A DNA stretch of 52,016 nt from NCBI GenBank assembly GCA_003241895.1, contig QBLY01000019.1, forward strand, positions 1 through 52,016, written 5' to 3'. Below the pieces are notes generated by a model. That model made no database searches and was not told the DNA's origin. It worked only from the letters and a program-made list of their open reading frames with translations. This document shows positions 36,433 through 47,400 of this stretch, one piece after another. Each line of letters begins with the position of its first letter. Position 1 is the stretch's first letter. The DNA is from Lysobacteraceae bacterium. Lineage in GTDB: Bacteria; Pseudomonadota; Gammaproteobacteria; Xanthomonadales; Xanthomonadaceae. The position numbers were made by a program, and so were the translations under genes.

Positions 36433-37763
36433 CGGAGTTTTTCGGGTCGGTATGGTGGCTGCTGGTCAGCCTGGGCATCCTGGTGACGTTCCACGAATTC
36501 GGCCACTACTGGGTCGCGCGCCGCTGCGGCGTACGCGTGCTGCGCTTCTCGGTGGGGTTCGGCAAGCCGCTGTGGACACGCGTGGGCAAGGACGGCACTG
36601 AATACGTATTGGCCATGCTGCCGCTGGGCGGCTACGTGAAGATGCTGGACGACCGCGAAACCGAGGTCGCGCCCCAGGACCGCCACCAGAGCTTCAACGC
36701 CAAGCCGGTGGGCCAGCGCATCGCCATCGTGGCCGCCGGCCCGATCGCCAACCTGCTGCTGTGCATCGCCCTGCTGTGGCTGATGTTCGTGATCGGCAAG
36801 CCCGACTACGCCCCCGTGATGGGCCCGGTGGACGGCATCGCCGCCAGCGCGGGCTTCCAGCCCGGCGACCGCCTGCTGGCCGTGGGCGAGCGCGAAACCC
36901 GCACGCTCACGGAGGCCGGCATCGCCCTGTCCAACGCCGCCATGGACCGCCGGTCCACCCTGGTCCGGGTGCGCACCGCCGCCGGCGACGAGGTGATGCG
37001 GGTGCTGCCGCTGGACCGGCCGGAGGTCGTGGTGAGCGAACAGAACCCGTTCCGCGACCTGGGCCTGACCCTGGCCGACCCGGCCGTGGTCGGCACCGTT
37101 CAGCCGGGCAGCGCCGCCGAGGGCCGCCTGCAGCCGGGCGACCGCATCGTCGCGGTCGGCAGCCAGCCGATCGTCACCTATATCGAGCTTGGCGACGCCG
37201 TCCAGGTGGCCGCCCGCAACGGCGAGCCGCTGGCGCTGAAGATCGAGCGCGACGGCCAGGCCGCCGTGGTCGAGGTGGACCCCCGGCTGGCCGACGTCCA
37301 GGGCCAGCCGCGCTGGCTCCTGGGCATCACCGGTGCGGCCCGTCCGCAGGACGCCGTACTGCGCTTCGGCCCGCTGCAGGCCATCCCCGAGGCCCTGTCC
37401 CAGACCCGCCAGATGGCCTCGGACGTGCTGCGCATGCTGGGCCGCATGGTCACCGGGCAAGCCTCGCTGCAGAACATTTCCGGCCCGATCACCATCGCCC
37501 GGGTCGCCAACGGCAGCGCCAGCCTGGGCCCGGCCTGGTTCCTGAACTTCCTGGCGATCCTGTCGCTGAGCCTGTGCATCATGAACCTGCTGCCCATCCC
37601 GGTCTTGGATGGGGGGCACCTGCTGTATTACCTTATCGAGCTGGCCAAAGGCAGCCCGGTCGGTGAACGAACGCTCATGGCGGGTCAGTATGTCGGTCTG
37701 GTGTTCCTGGCTGGCCTGATGGGCCTGGCCTTCTATAATGACCTCTTCCGACCCAGTTTCTGA
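36429..37763 (+). CDS. rseP: Site-2 intramembrane zinc protease RseP
   Basis: Cleaves the anti-sigma-E factor RseA in the membrane after DegS, and degrades signal peptides. The 444-residue protein has HEFGH at 22-26 in the first helix, two periplasmic PDZ domains (about 110-190 and 205-290) and the third metal-ligand motif in [16 protein letters not shown]. Length is normal. It starts as ATGA overlapping dxr and is followed by bamA, linking envelope-stress signalling to outer-membrane protein assembly. Confidence 0.96.
   Translation: MTEFFGSVWWLLVSLGILVTFHEFGHYWVARRCGVRVLRFSVGFGKPLWTRVGKDGTEYVLAMLPLGGYVKMLDDRETEVAPQDRHQSFNAKPVGQRIAIVAAGPIANLLLCIALLWLMFVIGKPDYAPVMGPVDGIAASAGFQPGDRLLAVGERETRTLTEAGIALSNAAMDRRSTLVRVRTAAGDEVMRVLPLDRPEVVVSEQNPFRDLGLTLADPAVVGTVQPGSAAEGRLQPGDRIVAVGSQPIVTYIELGDAVQVAARNGEPLALKIERDGQAAVVEVDPRLADVQGQPRWLLGITGAARPQDAVLRFGPLQAIPEALSQTRQMASDVLRMLGRMVTGQASLQNISGPITIARVANGSASLGPAWFLNFLAILSLSLCIMNLLPIPVLDGGHLLYYLIELAKGSPVGERTLMAGQYVGLVFLAGLMGLAFYNDLFRPSF
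37734..37739 (+). promoter_or_regulatory. Candidate -10 element for bamA within the end of rseP
   Basis: A perfect TATAAT lies inside the last codons of rseP, 71 bases before the bamA start. The -35 position is only a weak match (CTGGCC). It could allow bamA-specific transcription; confidence is low. Confidence 0.3.
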
Positions 37764-37809
37764 CCCCACCCTTTCGCGGGCGCCCCCGGCGTCCGTCACC
37801 AACGGATTG

Positions 37810-40317
37810 ATGATGACGCGACCCACTGTTCGCCGCTGCCTCCTGAGCCTCGCGCTTGCCGCCGCAATCGCCGGCCCCGTCCAGGCCCAGAACTTCGACG
37901 CCTTCACCGTGGCGGACATCCGCGTCGAGGGACTCCAGCGGATTTCCGCAGGTACCGTGTTCACGTACCTGCCGGTTGAAAAGGGCGACACGCTCGACCG
38001 CAGCCGATCGTCGGAAGCCATCCGGGCGCTGTTCAAGACCGGGTTCTTCAGCGACGTCCGGCTCGAGCGCCAGGGCGGCATCCTGGTGGTGGTGGTCATC
38101 GAGCGTCCGGCCATCAACGCCATCACGCTGTCGGGCAACAAGGACATCAAGTCCGACGACCTGCTGGGCGGCCTGCGCAACATCGGCCTGACCGAGGGCG
38201 AGACCTTCAACCCGCTCAACCTCGACCGGGTGACGCAGGAACTGATCCGCCAGTACAACAACCGCGGCAAGTACAACGTCTCCATCACCCCGACCATCAC
38301 CAACCTCGACCGCAACCGCGTCGACATCAACATCGTGATCGCCGAGGGCAAGGCCGCGCGCATCCGCGACATCAACATCGTCGGCAACCCGACCTATCCC
38401 GACCTGCAGATCCGCGAAGGCTGGGAGTCGGGCACCAGCAACTGGCTGTCGTGGTACCGCCGGGACGACCAGTATTCGCGCGAGAAGCTCTCGGGCGACC
38501 TGGAAAAGCTGTCCAATTATTACCTCGATCGCGGCTACGTCGACTTCAACGTCGAGTCCACCCAGGTCGCCATCACCCCCGACAAGCGCGACATCTTCGT
38601 CACGGCCAACGTCGCCGAGGGCGAGGTGTACACGGTTTCCTCGGTGAAGGTCACCGGCGACACCATCCTGCCGATGGAAGACATCGAGAAGCTGGTGGCG
38701 CTGCAGGAAGGCAACACCTTCTCGCGCGCCCTGGTCGAACTGACCAGCGACAGCATCATCGCCACCCTGGGCAACATCGGCTACGCCTTCGCCCAGGTGA
38801 ACCCGGTGCCGGAGATCGACCGCGAAGGCCGCAAGATCGCCATCAACTTCTTCGTCGAGCCGGGCCCGCGCGTGCAGGTCCGCCGCATCGTCTTCACCGG
38901 CAACCCCACCACCGCCGACGAAGTGATGCGCCGCGAAATGCGCCAGTTCGAAGGCGCCTGGTTCTCGCAGGCCGCGTTGGATCGCTCCAAGATCCGCCTG
39001 CAGCGCCTGGGCTTCTTCGACACCGTGGACATCGAGACCCCCGAAGTGGCCGGCCAGCCCGACCAGGTGGACGTGGTGATCAACGTCAAGGAGCGCAACT
39101 CGGGCCAGTTCACCTTCGGCCTTGGCTACCAGCAGGCCTACGGCCTGATCACCAGCGCGCAGCTCACCCAGACCAACTTCCTGGGCACGGGCAACCGCTT
39201 CAGCCTGGCGGTCCAGAACAACAGCTTCTCCAAGCAGTTCTCGCTGGGCATCACCGACCCGTACTTCACCGACGACGGCGTCAGCCTGGGCTTCAACCTC
39301 AACTACAGCGACTACAGCTACAGCCGCAGCGACTCCGAGAACCTGGCGCAGTTCGACAACGCGGTGGCCTCTGGCGAATTCCAGATCGGCATCCCGCTGA
39401 CCGAAACCGACAGCATCTCGATGTCGCTGGGCATCGACCGCAACCAGCTCACCACCGACGACAACAGCACGCCGCCGCTGCTGATCGACTACCTCGTGAA
39501 CTCGCTGGGCGACCGTGCGCGCTTCCCGCAGTTCCACATCGACGACGACCTCAACGCCACTACGCCGCCCGAGAACGACGACGGCGACCCCACCACCACC
39601 GACCCGCTGCAGAACGGCCCCTTCCGCAAGTGGAACGTCAACGCCTGGCGCGTGCAGCTGGGCTGGCAGCGTGACTCGCGCAACGACTTCCTGATGCCCA
39701 CCCGCGGCACCTACAACCGAGTGGGCGCGGAAATCGTGCTTCCGGGCAGCGACCTCGAGTACTACCGCCTGAGCTACAACTTCGAACACTACCTGCCCAT
39801 CACCAACTGGATGGGCCTGAAGATCGGCGCGGAGCTGGGCTACGGCGACAGCTACGGCGTCACCAAGGAGCAGACCTGCAACGTCTACGACGACTTCGGC
39901 GCGATCATCCCGGGCCAGACCACCAACTGCGGCCTGCCGTTCTTCCGCAACTACTACGCCGGCGGCCCGCAGTCGGTGCGCGGGTTCGAAACCAACACCA
40001 TCGGTCCGTTCTATGCGTTCGCGGCCGACTTCCGCCAGCCGATCGGCGGCTCGTTCAAGACCGCGGGCAACTTCGAGCTGTACTTCCCGACGCTGTTCGA
40101 CAACCGCGGCACGCGCCTGTCGGCCTTCATCGACTACGGCAACGTCTACCGCTCGGTGGACTCGTGGGAAGCCAAGACCCTGCGCATCTCGGCGGGCCTG
40201 TCGCTGCAGTGGCAGTCGCCGGTGGGCCCGATCGCGATCAGCTACGCCGCGCCGTTCCAGCGCGAGCGCAGCGACAAGCTCGAGCGCCTGCAGTTCACCT
40301 TCGGCGGCCGCTTCTAA
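37810..40317 (+). CDS. bamA: Outer membrane protein assembly factor BamA
   Basis: Central Omp85 component that folds beta-barrel proteins into the outer membrane. The 835-residue precursor has a signal peptide (cleaved after VQA-Q), five POTRA domains (about 28-425) and a 16-strand barrel. The loop 6 VRGF motif is present (QSVRGFE). The chain ends with a terminal Phe (FTFGGRF). It is somewhat longer than E. coli BamA (810), partly through an acidic Asp/Thr-rich extracellular loop at about 575-605. The start is ATG 37810 (an ATG at 37813 is also possible). lpxD begins only 10 bases after the stop, with no skp between. Confidence 0.97.
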   Translation: MMTRPTVRRCLLSLALAAAIAGPVQAQNFDAFTVADIRVEGLQRISAGTVFTYLPVEKGDTLDRSRSSEAIRALFKTGFFSDVRLERQGGILVVVVIERPAINAITLSGNKDIKSDDLLGGLRNIGLTEGETFNPLNLDRVTQELIRQYNNRGKYNVSITPTITNLDRNRVDINIVIAEGKAARIRDINIVGNPTYPDLQIREGWESGTSNWLSWYRRDDQYSREKLSGDLEKLSNYYLDRGYVDFNVESTQVAITPDKRDIFVTANVAEGEVYTVSSVKVTGDTILPMEDIEKLVALQEGNTFSRALVELTSDSIIATLGNIGYAFAQVNPVPEIDREGRKIAINFFVEPGPRVQVRRIVFTGNPTTADEVMRREMRQFEGAWFSQAALDRSKIRLQRLGFFDTVDIETPEVAGQPDQVDVVINVKERNSGQFTFGLGYQQAYGLITSAQLTQTNFLGTGNRFSLAVQNNSFSKQFSLGITDPYFTDDGVSLGFNLNYSDYSYSRSDSENLAQFDNAVASGEFQIGIPLTETDSISMSLGIDRNQLTTDDNSTPPLLIDYLVNSLGDRARFPQFHIDDDLNATTPPENDDGDPTTTDPLQNGPFRKWNVNAWRVQLGWQRDSRNDFLMPTRGTYNRVGAEIVLPGSDLEYYRLSYNFEHYLPITNWMGLKIGAELGYGDSYGVTKEQTCNVYDDFGAIIPGQTTNCGLPFFRNYYAGGPQSVRGFETNTIGPFYAFAADFRQPIGGSFKTAGNFELYFPTLFDNRGTRLSAFIDYGNVYRSVDSWEAKTLRISAGLSLQWQSPVGPIAISYAAPFQRERSDKLERLQFTFGGRF

Positions 40318-40327
40318 GGCGGCCTGC

Positions 40328-41350
40328 TTGGCCACGCCCGCCCGGTCCCACACGCTGTCCGAACTGGCGGAGAGGTTCGGGCTGGAACTGCGTGGCGCCG
40401 GCAGCACCGTCATCCAGGGTGTAGGCACGCTGGCAGGCGCCGGCGCCTGGCAGCTGGGTTTCCTGGCCAACCCGCGCTACCGCAAGGAACTGGCCGCCAC
40501 CGCGGCCAGCGCCGTGGTGCTGTCGGCCGACGACGCCGACGCCTGCCCGGTCCCCTGCCTGGTGGCGAAGTCACCCTACGTGGCGTTTGCGAAAATCGCC
40601 GCCCTGTTCGAAGCCGAACCGGCGCTTGAGCCTGGCATCCATCCCAGCGCCGTGATCGCCGCCGACGCCCTGGTCGACCCGGGCGCGCAGATCGGCCCCT
40701 TCACCGTCATCGGTGCCCGCAGCCGCGTGGCCGCCGGCGCCGTGGTCGGCCCCGGCTGCGTGGTGGGCGAAGACTGCAGCATCGGCGCCGGCAGCCTGTT
40801 GGTGGCGCGCGTGACCCTGGTGGCACGGGTGCGCCTGGGCGCTCGCGTGCGCATCCACCCGGGCGCCGTGCTGGGCGCCGACGGCTTTGGCCTGGCGATG
40901 GACGCGGGACGCTGGATCAAGGTGCCGCAGCTGGGCGGCGTGGTGATCGGCGACGACTGCGAGATCGGCGCCAACACCACCATCGACCGCGGCGCGATCG
41001 AAGACACCGTGCTGGAAGAAGACGTGCGCCTGGACAACCAGATCCAGGTCGGCCACAACGTGCGCATCGGCGCCCATACCGCCATGGCCGGCTGCGCAGC
41101 GGTGGCCGGGTCGGCGAAGATCGGCAGGTACTGCCTGATTGGCGGCGGCGTGGGCGTCACCGGGCACCTGGAAATCTGCGACCGGGTCACGGTGACGGCC
41201 ATGAGCCTGGTCACCCGGTCCATCACCGAGCCGGGCGAGTATTCGTCGGGCATGCCGGTGCAGGACAGCCGATCCTGGCGCCGCAACGGCGCCCGTTTCA
41301 GGCAATTGGATGCGCTGGCGCGTAAGATAGGCGCCCTCGACAAGGATTGA
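40328..41350 (+). CDS. lpxD: UDP-3-O-acyl-glucosamine N-acyltransferase
   Basis: Third step of lipid A synthesis. Starts at TTG 40328, giving 340 residues beginning MATPARSHTLSELAERFG, the usual N-terminus. The uridine-binding N-terminal domain is followed by a left-handed beta-helix of hexapeptides (from about 105), with the catalytic His243 in QIQVGHNVRIG (E. coli His239) and a C-terminal helical part. It directly follows bamA without skp, and is followed by fabZ after 16 bases. Confidence 0.96.
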   Translation: MATPARSHTLSELAERFGLELRGAGSTVIQGVGTLAGAGAWQLGFLANPRYRKELAATAASAVVLSADDADACPVPCLVAKSPYVAFAKIAALFEAEPALEPGIHPSAVIAADALVDPGAQIGPFTVIGARSRVAAGAVVGPGCVVGEDCSIGAGSLLVARVTLVARVRLGARVRIHPGAVLGADGFGLAMDAGRWIKVPQLGGVVIGDDCEIGANTTIDRGAIEDTVLEEDVRLDNQIQVGHNVRIGAHTAMAGCAAVAGSAKIGRYCLIGGGVGVTGHLEICDRVTVTAMSLVTRSITEPGEYSSGMPVQDSRSWRRNGARFRQLDALARKIGALDKD

Positions 41351-41366
41351 AGCAGGGAAACGCCGG

Positions 41367-41837
41367 ATGAGCGACGACACCATCAAGATGCCCATCGACG
41401 TCTCGTGCATCCTGCACCTGCTGCCGCACCGGTATCCGTTCCTGCTGGTGGACCGGGTGATCGAGCTCGAAGCGCACAAGCGCATCCGCGCCATCAAGAA
41501 CGTCACCTTCAACGAACCCTTCTTCCAGGGCCATTTCCCGGGCCGCCCGGTGATGCCCGGCGTGCTGGTGATCGAGGCGATGGCCCAGGCCGGAGGCCTG
41601 CTCACCCAGCTGTCGCAGGCCAAGGACGCCAAGCCCGAAGGCAAGCTGTTCTACCTGGTGAAGGTGGACAACGCCCGCTTCAGCCGCATGGTGGTGCCTG
41701 GAGACCAGATCGACATCGAAGTGGTGCTCAAGCGCACCATCCGCAACATGGCGCTGTATGCCTGCGTCGCCCGTGTCGACGGCAAGGAAGTCGCGAGCGC
41801 CGAGATACTCTGCGCCGAGGGCAAGGCCGACGCATGA
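41367..41837 (+). CDS. fabZ: 3-hydroxyacyl-ACP dehydratase FabZ
   Basis: Hot-dog-fold dehydratase in fatty acid elongation that competes with lipid A synthesis for 3-hydroxyacyl-ACP. The 156-residue protein has [13 protein letters not shown] and the catalytic His56 in [20 protein letters not shown] with Glu70. The N-terminal [12 protein letters not shown] is typical for the clade. TAAGAT near 41323-41328 may be a promoter element. The stop overlaps lpxA by four bases (ATGA). Confidence 0.97.
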   Translation: MSDDTIKMPIDVSCILHLLPHRYPFLLVDRVIELEAHKRIRAIKNVTFNEPFFQGHFPGRPVMPGVLVIEAMAQAGGLLTQLSQAKDAKPEGKLFYLVKVDNARFSRMVVPGDQIDIEVVLKRTIRNMALYACVARVDGKEVASAEILCAEGKADA

Positions 41838-42607
41838 TCCACCCGAGCGCGCAGATCGATCCGGGGGCGCGCCTTGGCGCGAACGTCACCGTTGGCGCGT
41901 TCGCGGTCATCGGCGCCGACGTGGAAATCGGCGACGGCACCCGGATAGACGCGCACTGCGTGGTCACCGGCCCGACACGCATCGGCCGCGACAACCACTT
42001 CCATCCGCACGCCGCCGTCGGCGGCGACCCGCAGGACAAGAAGTACGCCGGCGAGCGCACCGAGCTGGTCGTCGGCGACCGCAACTGCGTGCGCGAGTTC
42101 ACCACCATCAACCGCGGCACCGGCGATGGCGGCGGCGTCACCCGCATCGGCAGCGACAACTGGATCCTGGCGTATGCGCACATCGCCCACGACTGCCAGG
42201 TCGGCAACCACTGCGTGTTCTCCAACAACGCCACGCTGGCCGGCCACGTCGAGGTCGGTGACTACGTCATCCTCAGCGGCTTCGCCGGCATCCACCAGTT
42301 CTGCCGCATCGGCGCCCATGCCTTCATCGGCATGGGCGCCCTGGTGAACGGCGACGTGCCGCCGTATTTGATGGTCGCCTCGGAAGGCTACAGCCGCCCG
42401 CGCGGCATCAACGCCGAAGGCCTCAAGCGCCGTGGCTTCGACGCCACCCGCATCGCCGCGATCAAGCGCGCCTACCGCGCGCTGTACATGTCCGGCGCGC
42501 CGATGGCCGCCGCGCGCGAGCAGCTGGCGCCGGTGGCGGCGGAATCCGAAGACGTGCGGCTGATGCTCGAGTTCATCGAGCGCAGCGAGCGCGGCCTGCT
42601 GCGCTGA
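41834..42607 (+). CDS. lpxA: UDP-N-acetylglucosamine acyltransferase
   Basis: First step of lipid A synthesis, a trimeric left-handed beta-helix enzyme. The 257-residue protein starts [12 protein letters not shown] at the ATGA overlap with fabZ. The conserved [10 protein letters not shown] segment precedes the catalytic His119 in [11 protein letters not shown] (E. coli His125). The C-terminal helical domain contains [12 protein letters not shown], the usual form. Acyl-chain length is not predictable from these residues with confidence. Confidence 0.97.
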   Translation: MIHPSAQIDPGARLGANVTVGAFAVIGADVEIGDGTRIDAHCVVTGPTRIGRDNHFHPHAAVGGDPQDKKYAGERTELVVGDRNCVREFTTINRGTGDGGGVTRIGSDNWILAYAHIAHDCQVGNHCVFSNNATLAGHVEVGDYVILSGFAGIHQFCRIGAHAFIGMGALVNGDVPPYLMVASEGYSRPRGINAEGLKRRGFDATRIAAIKRAYRALYMSGAPMAAAREQLAPVAAESEDVRLMLEFIERSERGLLR

Positions 42608-42618
42608 CGGGCGCCGGC

Positions 42619-43800
42619 ATGGCCTTGCCCGGGACCGCCGTGCCCACGCCGCCCCGCCCGCTGCGCATCGCGCTGGTTGCCGGAGAGGCCTCGGGTGACC
42701 TGCTGGGCGCCGGCCTGGTCAATGCACTGAAGCTTCGCTTCCCGGACGCGGAATTCGCCGGCGTCGGCGGCCCCAGGCTGCGCGCGGCCGGCATGGCCAC
42801 CTGGCACGACTGCAGCGAGCTGGCGGTGATGGGCCTGGTGGAAGTGCTGCGGCACCTGCCGCGCCTGCTGCGGCTGCGCCGATCGCTGCGCAAACGCCTG
42901 CTGGCGTGGCGGCCGGACGTGTTCATCGGCATTGACGCACCCGACTTCAACCTGGGCCTTGAACGACAGCTCAAGCAGGCCGGCATCCGCACCGTGCACT
43001 ACGTCAGCCCGTCGGTCTGGGCGTGGCGCGAAGGCCGTGCGGCCAAGCTGGGCCGCAGCGCCGACCGCGTGCTGTGCCTGTTCCCGATGGAGCCACCGAT
43101 CTACGAGCGCCATGGCGTGGATGCGCGCTTCGTCGGGCATCCGCTGGCAGAGAGCTTCGCGATGGAGCCCGATCGCCACGGCGCGCGCGCCCACTTCGGG
43201 CTCGACGACGCCACGCCCGTGCTGGCGCTGCTGCCAGGCAGTCGCCTGGGCGAGATCCAGCGGCTGCTGCCGGTGTTCCTGGAGGCCACGCGCCGGGTGC
43301 ACGGCAAGCTGCCCGCGCTGCAGGTGCTGTTGCCCGCCGCCAACGCCGCCTGCCGCGAAGCGATCGATGCCTGCCTGGCGAACGCGCCTGCGGCCAACGT
43401 GCGCGTGGTGGACGGCCAGTCGCACGAAGCCATGATCGCCAGCGACGTGGTGCTGCTGGCCTCGGGCACCGCCGCGCTGGAGGCGATGCTGGCCAAGCGG
43501 CCGATGGTGGTGGGCTACCGCATCTCGGCCCTCACCTATCGCCTGGTGATGCTGCTGGGCCTGATGAAGGTCAACCGCTACAGCCTGCCCAACGTGCTGG
43601 CGAACGAACCCATCGTGCCCGAACTGATGCAGGGCGACTGCACGCCCGACAGGCTCGCCGCGGCGGTGCTGCACTGGTTCGACCATCCCGAGGCGCGCGC
43701 CACGCTGCTGCCGCGCTACCAGTACATCCACGCCAAGCTGCGCGGCGACCCCTCGGCCGGCGCCGCCGACGCCGTGGCCGAGCTGCTGGCCGGCAAGTGA
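42619..43800 (+). CDS. lpxB: Lipid-A-disaccharide synthase
   Basis: Peripheral membrane glycosyltransferase (GT19) joining UDP-2,3-diacylglucosamine with lipid X. The 393-residue protein has [14 protein letters not shown] near 20, the IDAPDFNLG segment, [20 protein letters not shown] and [10 protein letters not shown], all family motifs. It follows lpxA after 11 bases, and its last codons overlap the rnhB GTG (GTGA). lpxC and lpxH are not in the window. Confidence 0.96.
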   Translation: MALPGTAVPTPPRPLRIALVAGEASGDLLGAGLVNALKLRFPDAEFAGVGGPRLRAAGMATWHDCSELAVMGLVEVLRHLPRLLRLRRSLRKRLLAWRPDVFIGIDAPDFNLGLERQLKQAGIRTVHYVSPSVWAWREGRAAKLGRSADRVLCLFPMEPPIYERHGVDARFVGHPLAESFAMEPDRHGARAHFGLDDATPVLALLPGSRLGEIQRLLPVFLEATRRVHGKLPALQVLLPAANAACREAIDACLANAPAANVRVVDGQSHEAMIASDVVLLASGTAALEAMLAKRPMVVGYRISALTYRLVMLLGLMKVNRYSLPNVLANEPIVPELMQGDCTPDRLAAAVLHWFDHPEARATLLPRYQYIHAKLRGDPSAGAADAVAELLAGK

Positions 43801-44378
43801 GCGCACTGCGCGTGTGCGGCGTGGACGAAGCGGGCCGCGGCCCGCTGGCGGGCCCGGTGGCCGTGGCCGCGGTGATCCTCGACCCGCGCCGGCCCATCGA
43901 AGGCCTGGGTGATTCCAAGAAGCTCAGCCAGGCGCGCCGCGAGGCGCTGGCGCCGCTGATCCGCGAACGCGCGCTGGCCTGGCACCTGGAATTCGTCAGC
44001 GCCGCCGACATCGACCGGCTCAACATCCTGCGCGCCACCCTGGAAGGCATGGCGCGCGCAGTGCGTGCGCTGCAGCCGCAGGCCGACCACGCGCTGGTGG
44101 ACGGCAACCGCCTGCCGCTTGGCCTGCCCTGCCCTGCGCAGGCGCTGGTGAAAGGCGACGCGCGCGAGCCGGCCATCATGGCCGCGTCCATCCTGGCCAA
44201 GGTCGGCCGCGACCAGCTGATGGTCGCCATGGAAAGCCGCTACCCCGGCTACGGCTTCGCGGTGCACAAGGGCTACCCCACGCCGATGCACCTGGAAGCC
44301 CTGCGCCGGCTCGGCCCGTGCGCCGAGCACCGCCGCAGTTTCGCGCCCGTGCGGGCCTGCCTGGTACCGGCTGCCTAG
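43797..44378 (+). CDS. rnhB: Ribonuclease HII
   Basis: Removes ribonucleotides misincorporated in DNA. Starts at GTG overlapping the lpxB stop, giving 193 residues with the [12 protein letters not shown] active-site motif (Asp10, Glu11), the DSKKLS segment and [14 protein letters not shown], typical of RNase HII. The C-terminus contains [14 protein letters not shown]. It lies between lipid A genes and dnaE, the usual gammaproteobacterial order. Confidence 0.96.
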   Translation: MSALRVCGVDEAGRGPLAGPVAVAAVILDPRRPIEGLGDSKKLSQARREALAPLIRERALAWHLEFVSAADIDRLNILRATLEGMARAVRALQPQADHALVDGNRLPLGLPCPAQALVKGDAREPAIMAASILAKVGRDQLMVAMESRYPGYGFAVHKGYPTPMHLEALRRLGPCAEHRRSFAPVRACLVPAA

Positions 44379-44490
44379 CGCTGAGCGGTGCCCCTGGAAC
44401 GGGGGGACGGCGCTGGCAGCCAACCCGGGCAGTCAAGCCTTGTCCGCCCCCTGTCGGGGTAAACTGCCGGTCGGCCACGCGGTCCCCGGC

Positions 44491-47400
44491 ATGACCCCTC
44501 GCTTCGTCCACCTGCATCTGCACAGCGAGTATTCGCTCACCGACTCCACCATCCGCATCCCGGAGCTGGTGGGTCGCTGCGCTGCGCTCGGGCTGCCGGC
44601 GGTGGCAATCACCGACACCAGCAACCTGTTCGCGCTGGTGAAGTTCTACAAGGCCGCCGAACCCGCCGGGCTCAAGCCCATCGCCGGCGCCGACCTGTGG
44701 CTGTCGGCCGAGGGCGGGCCGCCGTCGCGGCTCACCCTGCTGTGCCAGGACCGCGACGGCTACCTGGCGCTGTCGCGGCTGATCTCGCGCGCGTTCCTGG
44801 AAGGACACGCCGGCGACTACGTGGCGATCGAACCCGAATGGCTCTATCGCGACTGCCGTGGCCTGATCGCCCTGGCCGGGCGCGACAGCCTGCTCGGCCA
44901 GTCGCTGGCCGCCGGCCGCCAGGACCAGGCCGAGCGCGTGCTGCGCGACTGGCAGGCCGCTTTCCCCGACCGCCTGTACCTGGAGCTCACCCGCACCGGC
45001 CGCGACGGCGAGGACGCCTTCAACGCCGCCGCCATCGCCCTGGCCGGCGCGCACGACCTGCCGCTGCTGGCCAGCAACGACGTGCGCTTCCTGTCCAAGG
45101 ACGACTTCGAGGCGCACGAAGCCCGCGTCTGCATTTCCACCGGCCGCGTGCTCGAAGACCCCAAGCGGCCGCGCGAATACTCGTCCGAGCAGTACCTGAA
45201 GTCGCCAGAGGAAATGGCCGAGCTGTTCGCCGACCTGCCCGAGGCGCTGGAAAACACCGTCGAGCTGGCCAAGCGCTGCAACTTCGAACTGAGCCTGGGC
45301 AAGTACTTCCTGCCCGATTTCCCGGTGCCCGACGGCCACACGCTCGACAGCTGGATCCGCGAGGAATCGCACCGGGGCCTCAGCGACCGCCTGGCCAGGT
45401 TCGAGATGGCGATCGGCCACGACGAGCCGGCCTACCGCGCGCGCCTGGACATCGAGCTGGGCGTGATCGCGTCAATGGGCTTCCCCGGCTACTTCCTGAT
45501 CGTGGCCGACTTCATCAACTGGTCCAAGCGCAACGACATCCCGGTGGGGCCGGGCCGCGGTTCGGGCGCCGGCTCGCTGGTGGCCTGGTCGCTGGGCATC
45601 ACCGACCTCGACCCGATCCGCTACGACCTGCTGTTCGAGCGCTTCCTGAATCCCGAACGCGTGTCGATGCCCGACTTCGACATCGACTTCTGCATGGACC
45701 GCCGCGATGAAGTGATCGACTACGTCGGCCGCAAGTACGGCCGCGACAAGGTCAGCCAGATCATCACCTACGGCACCATGGCAGCGAAGGCCGCCGTGCG
45801 CGACTGCGGCCGCGTACTGGGCTATCCGTACGGCTTCGTCGATTCGGTGGCCAAGCTCATCCCGTTGACCTTGGGCGTCACGCTGGAAGATGCGCTGGGC
45901 CTGAGCGAAGCGGCCAGGAAGAACACCGACCTCGCGTCGGCCGAGCTGATCCAGCGCTACCGCGACGAAGACGACGTGCGCGACCTGATCGACCTCGCGC
46001 GCAGCCTGGAAGACCTCACCCGCAATGCCGGCAAGCACGCCGGCGGCGTGGTGATCGCGCCCACGCCGCTCACCGACTTCAGCCCGCTGTTCGCCGAACA
46101 CGTGGCCAAGGGCGAAACCGCCAAATCGGTGGTAACCCAGTTCGACAAGGACGACGTGGAAGCGGTGGGCCTGGTGAAGTTCGACTTCCTGGGCCTGCGC
46201 ACGCTGACCATCATTGATTGGGCGGTGAAGGCCATCAACGCAAGGCGCCTGGCCGCCGACGTGCCGGCGCTGGAAATCCTGGCGCTGCCGCTGGACGACC
46301 CGGACACCTACGCGCTGCTTTCAAAGGGCCAGACCACCGCGGTGTTCCAGTTCGAATCGCGCGGCATGAAGGAATACATCCGCAAGCTGCAGCCGCAGGT
46401 GTTCGAAGACCTGATCGCGCTGGCCGCGCTTTACCGGCCCGGCCCGCTGGGCGCGGGCATGGTGGACGACTTCATCGACCGCCGGCACGGCCGCGCCGAA
46501 GTCAGCTACCCGCACGCACTGCTCGAGCCGATCCTCAAGCCCACCTACGGCGTGATCGTCTACCAGGAACAGGTGATGCAGATCGCCCAGGTGCTGGCCG
46601 GCTATTCGCTGGGCGGCGCCGACCTGCTGCGCCGCGCGATGGGCAAGAAAAAGCCCGAGGAGATGGCCAAGGAGCGCGTGAAGTTCGAGGCCGGCGCCGC
46701 GGCCCAGGCCATCCAGGCCGACGTGGCCAGCCCGATCTTCGACCTGATGGAGAAGTTCGCCGACTACGGCTTCAACAAGTCGCACTCGGCGGCTTACGCG
46801 CTGGTGGCCTACCAGACGGCGTGGCTCAAGGCACACCACCCGGCCGAGTTCATGGCCGCCACGATGTCCTCGGACATGGACAACACCGACAAGGTGGTGA
46901 CGTTCCTGGAGGAGTCGCGCGAGATCGGCCTGACGGTGCTGCCGCCGGACGTGAACGCGTCCGGTTACATGTTCGTCGCCAACGACCGCAAGATCGTGCG
47001 CTACGGCCTGGGCGCGGTGAAGGGCGTGGGCCGCGGCGCCTGCGAATCGATCGTCGAGGCGCGCGTATCCGGCGGCCCGTTCCGCGACCTGCTCGACTTC
47101 TGCCGGCGGGTGGACTCGTCCAAGCTCAACCGCCGCGTGCTCGAGGCCATGGTGCACGCCGGCGCGCTGGACGCGCTGGGCAGCAACCGCGCCTCGCTGA
47201 TGCTGCAGCTGCCCGAAGTGGTCAAGGCCACCGACCAGCTGGCGCGCGAACGCGCCGCCGGCCAGGTGTCGCTGTTCGGCGGCGCGGGCGACGTGCCGGA
47301 AATCCACCTCGAACTGCCCGAGGCACCCGACTGGCCGCTGGAAACCAAGCTGCTGGGAGAACGCGAAACCCTGGGCCACTACCTCAGCGGCCATCCGCTC

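Noticed and set aside
36276-38387. 703-codon antisense frame across dxr, rseP and bamA
   Set aside because: It spans three well-supported genes on the other strand and has low-complexity reverse-frame composition.
37675-40470. 931-codon open frame antisense to bamA
   Set aside because: Same artefact of high GC third positions; bamA on the plus strand explains the region fully.
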